Below, piece after piece: positions 4,651 through 9,317 of a stretch of 9,317 nt of DNA. Origin of the DNA: Anaerolineae bacterium (GTDB lineage Bacteria; Chloroflexota; Anaerolineae; 4572-78; J111). Location of the stretch: contig JAGRCC010000828.1 in NCBI GenBank assembly GCA_020433785.1, positions 1-9,317 of the forward strand, read 5' to 3'. Position 1 is the first letter of the stretch. Every line of letters starts with the position of its first letter. The notes beneath the pieces were generated by a model. It saw nothing but the letters and a program-made list of their open reading frames with translations. It did no database searches and had not been told where the DNA came from. Made by a program: the position numbers and the translations under genes.

Positions 4651-6395
4651 CTGGAAACGGCGTCGGGTAGCGTAAAACTAAAAATGCTGCCCTGTCCCGG
4701 ACTCAGGCTCTCGATACCCACTTGACCACCCAATCGCTCAATGATGCGTTGCACGATAGATAAGCCCAAGCCGTGGCCTTTGGCGTGACTATGATCCAAC
4801 TGGGTAAAAGGCGTAAATAGTTCCGCCCAATCTCCGGGGGGCAGTCCCGGCCCATTATCGCGGACCCAAAATTTGACCATACCGTCGGCCAGCCGCGTCG
4901 AACCGAGTTCCAGTCGAGGCGGCTCGCCGCCGTATTTTAGCGCATTGCTTAGGTAATTGACCCACACCTCTTCTACCCAGGGAGCGTAGCCCAACGCTGT
5001 ATCCCAATGAGTCGGCAAACTAATTTGCCCCTGCTGTTTTTCGAGCATATACGCTAATCGTTGTTTGACTTCGGCCACAATTTTGTCCATATCCAACGGC
5101 GTCAGCTCAACTTGCCGCTGGCGGACGCCGGCCAGCAGCAGTAGCTCGTTGATAATGGTGCTCATTTTCTGACCGTTTTTGACAATTGCCTCTAAATTAC
5201 CCTTAATTTCAGCCTCTGATAACGTTTCAAAGTAATGACTGGTCGCATCGGCGAAACCAATAATCGGCGCGAGCGGCTCTTGCAGATCATGGGCAACGGT
5301 ATGGGCGAACGCTTCAAGTTCCTCGATAAGTTTCTCTCGCTCGTCTTCGGTTTGTTTCTGCTCGGTGATATCCGTGCCGGTGCTGACGATATAATCGATC
5401 TGACCGTTTTTATCGAACAGCCCGCTGCTAGACCAGGCGATGAGACGACAATTCCCTGATTTAGTCTGCCACTGATTTTCATAATTAACCGGACTTTGTC
5501 CGGCTAGAAGGGCTTGAAGCGCTGTTTTAATGGTTTGGCATTCTTGGGGGGCTAGTAAAATGTCCATCAGGCTGGTATCCTTAACCTCAGCCAAAGTATA
5601 GCCCGTGGCAACCTCGCAAGCTTGATTAAATTGAACGATCCTGCCGGCGCCGTCGGTCACTACGACCAAAGCGTTGGTGGTATCCAGTACGGTGGCGATA
5701 AAATTGCGTTCTTTTTTCAGTTCTTTGACACGATTGACAATCTCTTGGCGAGATCGATCATGAAGCTGAGCGTTTTTCATAGCGATAGCCGCCTGATTGG
5801 CAAACGCGAAAAGTCGCTCGGCTTCCGTTTGAGTGTAAAAGCCGGGAATGCTGCTATCGAGACGCAAAAAACCTAACATTCTGCTGGTTGTACGGATAGG
5901 CAGACAGATCGATGACCGGATCCAATTTTGGTCGGCCATTAGAGCCCATTCGTCATCTTCATCAACATAAGGGGCAGCTAGCGGCCAGCCCGTAGTTCGC
6001 ACTTTGTCGAAAATAGGAATTTGTGAAAAATTTAGGGGCGTCGATTTAAATGAGGTAAAGGCATCGGAATCCTGGTAACCGTGCGAGCGGAACATGCGGG
6101 TAGTCTTGCCGTCTAAGATTAGCATACAAGCGGCCGTACAAGGCACCAACCGACCCACTTGCTCCAAAATTTCGTCCAGAACTTTCTCGTAACTTAAAAT
6201 ACTACTCAAAGTGGCGCCAGCCCAATGTAAGGCCGCAGATGTATCTTGCTTAAGTTGATCGATTTTCTGCAACCATTGTCGTTCTATTTCAGCTTGCTGC
6301 CAGACGTTGTTTTGATATTCAAGCTCGGCGACACGTTGGCGGAGGAGGTTAAGCTCAATTAGTAATTGATCTCTGGTCTTATTCGTGTCGTTCAT
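4641..6395 (-). CDS. Soluble GAF-PAS sensor histidine kinase (584 aa)
   Basis: Complete cytoplasmic histidine kinase. Residues about 12-50 form a Gln/Leu/Glu-rich helix likely to be a coiled-coil dimer arm. A GAF domain covers about 55-210 (core strands 'TAACMLILDG' and 'SSICLPI', 'GFLRLDS' at 175-181). A PAS domain covers about 231-345 ('VLDTTNALVVVTDGAG' to 'GTDITEQKQ'). HisKA carries the H-box 'AHDLQEPL' with phospho-acceptor His369. HATPase_c has an N-box 'WVNYLSNALKYGG' (Asn480, Asn484), G1 'DNGPGLP' (513-519) and G2 'GHGLGLSIV' (540-548). No receiver, membrane helix or signal peptide is present, so the partner response regulator must be a separate protein; none is in the window. The ATG at 6395 has only a weak AGGT upstream. 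The gene converges on the glycosyltransferase and diverges from the multi-GAF kinase. An extended -10 promoter lies about 80 bases upstream. The ligand or cofactor of the GAF domain is not evident. Confidence 0.96.
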   Translation of the reverse strand: MNDTNKTRDQLLIELNLLRQRVAELEYQNNVWQQAEIERQWLQKIDQLKQDTSAALHWAGATLSSILSYEKVLDEILEQVGRLVPCTAACMLILDGKTTRMFRSHGYQDSDAFTSFKSTPLNFSQIPIFDKVRTTGWPLAAPYVDEDDEWALMADQNWIRSSICLPIRTTSRMLGFLRLDSSIPGFYTQTEAERLFAFANQAAIAMKNAQLHDRSRQEIVNRVKELKKERNFIATVLDTTNALVVVTDGAGRIVQFNQACEVATGYTLAEVKDTSLMDILLAPQECQTIKTALQALLAGQSPVNYENQWQTKSGNCRLIAWSSSGLFDKNGQIDYIVSTGTDITEQKQTEDEREKLIEELEAFAHTVAHDLQEPLAPIIGFADATSHYFETLSEAEIKGNLEAIVKNGQKMSTIINELLLLAGVRQRQVELTPLDMDKIVAEVKQRLAYMLEKQQGQISLPTHWDTALGYAPWVEEVWVNYLSNALKYGGEPPRLELGSTRLADGMVKFWVRDNGPGLPPGDWAELFTPFTQLDHSHAKGHGLGLSIVQRIIERLGGQVGIESLSPGQGSIFSFTLPDAVSRSA

Positions 6396-6472
6396 GGGAG
6401 TGTAAGATACCTAAATGAGATACATTTAACATCATTTTAAATTGGTTTATGATATATTTTGGCCCGTAATCT

Positions 6473-6481
6473 ATTATACCA
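6473..6481 (-). promoter_or_regulatory. Extended -10 promoter of the GAF-PAS kinase
   Basis: Read on the minus strand this is TGGTATAAT, a perfect TATAAT preceded by the TGn extension. No good -35 lies at 16-18 bases, as expected for extended -10 promoters. TTGACT occurs at 22 bases, which is too far. Transcription would start near 6466, with a leader of about 70 bases. Confidence 0.55.
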
Positions 6482-6559
6482 ATTGCTTGCGGTATTGGCG
6501 AGTCAAATTATCGAATCACGAGTGGTGAAATAATGGGCGCAAACTATTTTGGTGCGATG

Positions 6560-6621
6560 TTGCCAGCCATTATTAACATGGGTATACTTATCTTTGGTAA
6601 GTATATTTTCTAGACTGGCAA
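6560..6621. repeat. Nested inverted repeat between the divergent kinases
   Basis: The inner arms TATACTTA (6583-6590) and TAAGTATA (6598-6605) are perfect over eight bases around a seven-base loop. The outer arms TTGCCAG (6560-6566) and CTGGCAA (6615-6621) are perfect over seven bases. The arms are centred within a few bases of each other, so the whole element could fold as one cruciform or RNA hairpin with an asymmetric internal loop. It has no terminator T-run in either direction beyond TTTTC after the inner stem. Confidence 0.6.
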
Positions 6622-6730
6622 ATACGTCGGCTTTGACCGCCAAATTTGTTGCCCTTAAGTCAAAAAGCCCATTTAACAGCAGCAAATAGTCATTATTCGT
6701 CTGTAATAAGCTTAGTTCTTGCGCAATCGG

Positions 6731-9317
6731 ATGAGTACACACCTAACCAATCTAGACTCATTAACTTCAATACTGCCGGCTTTGGACAGAATCTTGGCTA
6801 TTTTCAACGAGCCCTCCCTGCTTACGCAACGAATATCCGCCATTAATAATGTTTTGCTCGATCTTTTTAACGCCGATGCCATCTGGTTTTTTACAACCAA
6901 TCTTTTACCCACCTGCTCTGTTGGTCTCATCCGCACCCCGCTCCGCATCGCTCCCCAGGCTCGGATTACGATTATCGATGATGCCCCACCTGAAGAGGTT
7001 CGCCGGCTGACCGACACCCTGCTGGGCAAAGTCATGGACAGCCAAACCCCGTTTTTTAAATCGTCCTCATCTGATACCTCAATTGATGCTGATTTATCCG
7101 ACTCGCTGCTTGGTATTTTTGAAATTAAGCCGGCGGCGATCATTCCCCTCATTGCCGATCAGCATGTCTTAGGCGCTTATATGGTCGGTAGTCGATCGGG
7201 CTGTTGGGCTTCCTCAGAAGAGGTAAGAAAAGTTCTGATGTATTTGGGCCGCAGTCTGGCTCAAGGGTTGCAGGTCGATTCGCTCAAATTACGGACTCGA
7301 CGGGACACCGAAGCGCTGCTAATGCTTAACCGGATTGCCCAGACGATCACCTCCTCTCTGGATATCGATGACGTGATCCAACGCACCATGAGCGGTATCA
7401 ATGCCATCTTAGAGGTCGAGGCCGGCTCGCTGCTGCTGGTGGATGAAAAATCCGGGGAACTGACCTTTAAGGTCACCTTGCGTGGTGAACACAAACAGAT
7501 TACGTCCTACCGCCTTAAACAAGGCGAAGGGATTGCCGGATGGGTCGTACAACACAACAAAGCCGTCATTGTCAACAATGTTCAGGCCGATCGGCGCTTC
7601 TCGTCTAAAATTGATCAGGCCACTGGCTTTGAGACTATTTCAGTGCTGTGTGTGCCGCTGGTCATTCAGGGTCGGCCTATCGGCGCGCTAGAGGTTTTGA
7701 ACAAGCGTAATAGCACCTTTGATGAAGATGACCAGGACCTGCTGGTATCGATGGTGGCGGCCTTGAGCGTTGCCCTAAAAAATGTGGCGCTTTATGACGA
7801 TGCTCAAATGCGGGCGCACATCAACCACATTATCAGCACGGTTACTGCCGCCATTAATGCCGGTCATGGCTTATCGGAAACGGCCAAAATTATCTTTAAG
7901 CAGTTCAGCCGCTTATTTAGCTTCGATCATATGAGTATCTCGCGCCTGGATGACTCGGGCCATTATGTTCGGCAGTGGCTTTTCAGCGAGTTTGGTTGTG
8001 TCGAGCAGCCTTATTACACCCGGCTCGAACTATCGCATCTGGCGCAGATTATGGAACTGGGCCAGGGCTACATCGAACCGAATCTGGCCAAACCCAGGTC
8101 CGACAAAAAGGTTTTTCCCGATGATCAGATCTTTGCCGTCGATCACATTAAATCCAAAGTCACTGTGCCGCTCACCGCTAAAAATCGACCCTTCGGCTCG
8201 TTTAATTTGGGGAGCCGCCAAGCTGGATGGTACGGACTTCGCGAATTGGAACTTTTAGAGCAACTCGCTCCTCAGATTGGTATTGCCATTGAAAAGGCCC
8301 TGCTCATCGATGCTATGGCCCAGCGCAATACCGAACTGCAACTGCTCAACCGGTTGGGCGAAATGGTTGTCTCAACCACCCAACTCCAACTTATTTTCGA
8401 GACAACCCTTAATGTCATTCCTCGGCTGCTGCCCGGAGATATCCAGGGCGTAATTATCGCGGGCGAAGAAGGCGCTTATGTGGGCGTAGCGGTTCCATTT
8501 GACTTTAAACAGGCCGATATGATCATCGACAAGCTGATCGCGACCTTTAGCGATCTGCGTGAAACGGATCGGCCGGTGGATATCATCGACACCAAAATTA
8601 TTCCGAGCAATGTCCCTGTCCCGGCCGACTGGCAGCCGGTTAAGATTATGTCGCTGCCCATTTTAACGCGCCGGGGGGCGCAGGGGCTTATTTATGTGGC
8701 TTTTGGTAAAGGTGAGACCCTCAGCGAGGACATTCTCCGCATTTTTTCGCTGACCGTTTCGCAAATTTCAGTGGCAGTGGAAAATGCGCACCTGTTTCAA
8801 CAGGTTGAACAGGAGCGAGCCAGACTGGCGGCTATTTTGACCAGCAGCACCGATGCCATACTCGTGGTCAACCATAAAGGTCAAATTGTCCTGGATAATC
8901 CGGCGGCCAGAGAAGTGATGGGCGTTCAGGACTCGCAAATTGGCCGGCTGCTCACGGAAAGCACCCTGGCCACCGTTCTCATCAATTTGTTTCACAGCGC
9001 CATGCGCGGCGGCAAACGCACCGGCGAAATTGCGTTGGCCGATGGGCGCACCTTTTTTGCCAATCTGTCCCCGGTATCGGCCGGTGAAACGCGCGGGATT
9101 GGTTGGGTGGCGACTATGCAAGATGTCAGCCACTTTAAAGAGTTAGACCAACTCAAAAGCGATTTTGTCAATACCGTCTCGCATGATCTGCGCGCGCCCC
9201 TATCCAACATTCTGATGGCGACCAACTTAATTGCCGAAATGGGTGACATCAATCCCGATCAGCATGAACTGTTGGGCGCCATCGAACGCCGAGTGCGGGT
9301 CATGGCCGATTTTATTG
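6731..9317 (+). CDS. Large multi-GAF sensor histidine kinase (partial, 3' end outside window)
   Basis: 862 residues are visible and the frame is open to the right edge. In order: a divergent GAF-like module (about 15-185), a canonical GAF (about 195-357, 'SLDIDDVIQRTM', 'GEGIAGWVV', 'VPLVIQGRPIGALEVLNK'), a third GAF (about 360-530, 'VTVPLTAKNRPFGSFNLGS'), a fourth, weaker GAF-like module (about 537-690), a PAS domain (about 700-803, 'ILTSSTDAILVVNHKGQ' to 'MQDVSHFKELD'), and HisKA with H-box 'VSHDLRAPLSNI' (phospho-acceptor His818). The ATP-binding domain lies beyond the window. No signal peptide or membrane helix is seen, so the protein is cytoplasmic, a stacked multi-input sensor. The start is ATG 6731; an in-frame TAG at 6713-6715 limits extension and the only other candidate is TTG 6719. 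No Shine-Dalgarno precedes it. It diverges from the GAF-PAS kinase across 335 bases. Cofactors are unknown; no phytochrome chromophore Cys or haem motif was recognised. Confidence 0.95.
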   Translation, partial: MSTHLTNLDSLTSILPALDRILAIFNEPSLLTQRISAINNVLLDLFNADAIWFFTTNLLPTCSVGLIRTPLRIAPQARITIIDDAPPEEVRRLTDTLLGKVMDSQTPFFKSSSSDTSIDADLSDSLLGIFEIKPAAIIPLIADQHVLGAYMVGSRSGCWASSEEVRKVLMYLGRSLAQGLQVDSLKLRTRRDTEALLMLNRIAQTITSSLDIDDVIQRTMSGINAILEVEAGSLLLVDEKSGELTFKVTLRGEHKQITSYRLKQGEGIAGWVVQHNKAVIVNNVQADRRFSSKIDQATGFETISVLCVPLVIQGRPIGALEVLNKRNSTFDEDDQDLLVSMVAALSVALKNVALYDDAQMRAHINHIISTVTAAINAGHGLSETAKIIFKQFSRLFSFDHMSISRLDDSGHYVRQWLFSEFGCVEQPYYTRLELSHLAQIMELGQGYIEPNLAKPRSDKKVFPDDQIFAVDHIKSKVTVPLTAKNRPFGSFNLGSRQAGWYGLRELELLEQLAPQIGIAIEKALLIDAMAQRNTELQLLNRLGEMVVSTTQLQLIFETTLNVIPRLLPGDIQGVIIAGEEGAYVGVAVPFDFKQADMIIDKLIATFSDLRETDRPVDIIDTKIIPSNVPVPADWQPVKIMSLPILTRRGAQGLIYVAFGKGETLSEDILRIFSLTVSQISVAVENAHLFQQVEQERARLAAILTSSTDAILVVNHKGQIVLDNPAAREVMGVQDSQIGRLLTESTLATVLINLFHSAMRGGKRTGEIALADGRTFFANLSPVSAGETRGIGWVATMQDVSHFKELDQLKSDFVNTVSHDLRAPLSNILMATNLIAEMGDINPDQHELLGAIERRVRVMADFI

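Larger units (their letters stand above)
6396..6730. other. Divergent intergenic region between two sensor kinases
   Basis: This stretch of 335 AT-rich bases lies between the two kinase start codons. It holds the extended -10 of the minus-strand kinase (6473-6481) and a nested inverted repeat (6560-6621). For the plus-strand kinase the best -35 is TTGACC at 6633-6638, but only a poor -10 (TTAAGT, 6655-6660) lies at 16 bases, so no plus promoter is called. An open frame on the minus strand (6503-6742) is judged not to be a gene. Confidence 0.6.

Noticed and set aside
1901..6621. Shared 10-mer AGACTGGCAA at 1901-1910 and 6612-6621
   Set aside because: Many 10-base coincidences are expected in 9.3 kb, and the surrounding bases differ.
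6633..6660. TTGACC/TTAAGT as promoter of the multi-GAF kinase
   Set aside because: The -10 matches only three of six positions, so it is too weak to call, although a promoter must exist in this area.
6503..6742. 79-codon open frame on the minus strand between the divergent kinases
   Set aside because: It begins with GTG with no usable ribosome site, overlaps the first codons of the multi-GAF kinase, contains the whole nested inverted repeat and shows no recognisable domain. It looks like chance in AT-rich DNA.

Overview
The window is bacterial, roughly half G+C, gene-dense and free of rRNA, tRNA, CRISPR or transposase signals. The mix of large soluble PAS/GAF sensor kinases, a GT39/ArnT-like membrane glycosyltransferase and small Leu-rich membrane proteins most resembles Chloroflexota (Anaerolineae-like). 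That assignment is an impression from protein style and is not proven.

Layout: (1) 1-1789, minus strand: the N-terminal part of a hybrid sensor histidine kinase (PAS-PAS-HisKA-HATPase-REC), cut by the left window edge inside its receiver domain. (2) 1790-2538: an unusually long non-coding tract holding a 43-residue membrane peptide gene (2114-2245), two promoter candidates, a LacI-family-like palindrome, a repeated palindromic motif and an unexplained hairpin-rich stretch (2246-2429). (3) 2539-3105: a secreted or anchored Pro/Glu-rich protein with a signal peptide and a C-terminal membrane helix. It is followed, in the same frame and after only six bases, by (4) 3112-4629, a polytopic glycosyltransferase with no ATG near its beginning. 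(5) 4641-6395, minus strand: a soluble GAF-PAS histidine kinase, convergent with the glycosyltransferase. (6) 6396-6730: a divergent intergenic region with a minus-strand extended -10 promoter and a nested inverted repeat. (7) 6731-9317, plus strand: a large multi-GAF sensor kinase (four GAF-like modules, PAS, HisKA start), cut by the right window edge.

Functionally there are two themes. Three cytoplasmic sensor kinases lie within 9.3 kb with no stand-alone response regulator or output protein visible, so all three look like orphans or part of a phosphorelay with distant partners. Between them lies a two-gene envelope unit (Pro/Glu-rich anchored protein plus lipid-linked-sugar transferase), apparently driven by one promoter that carries an operator-like palindrome between -35 and -10. 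The most unusual points are the in-frame TAA/TTG junction of that unit, the short leader overlapping its first start codon, and the structured non-coding tract upstream.
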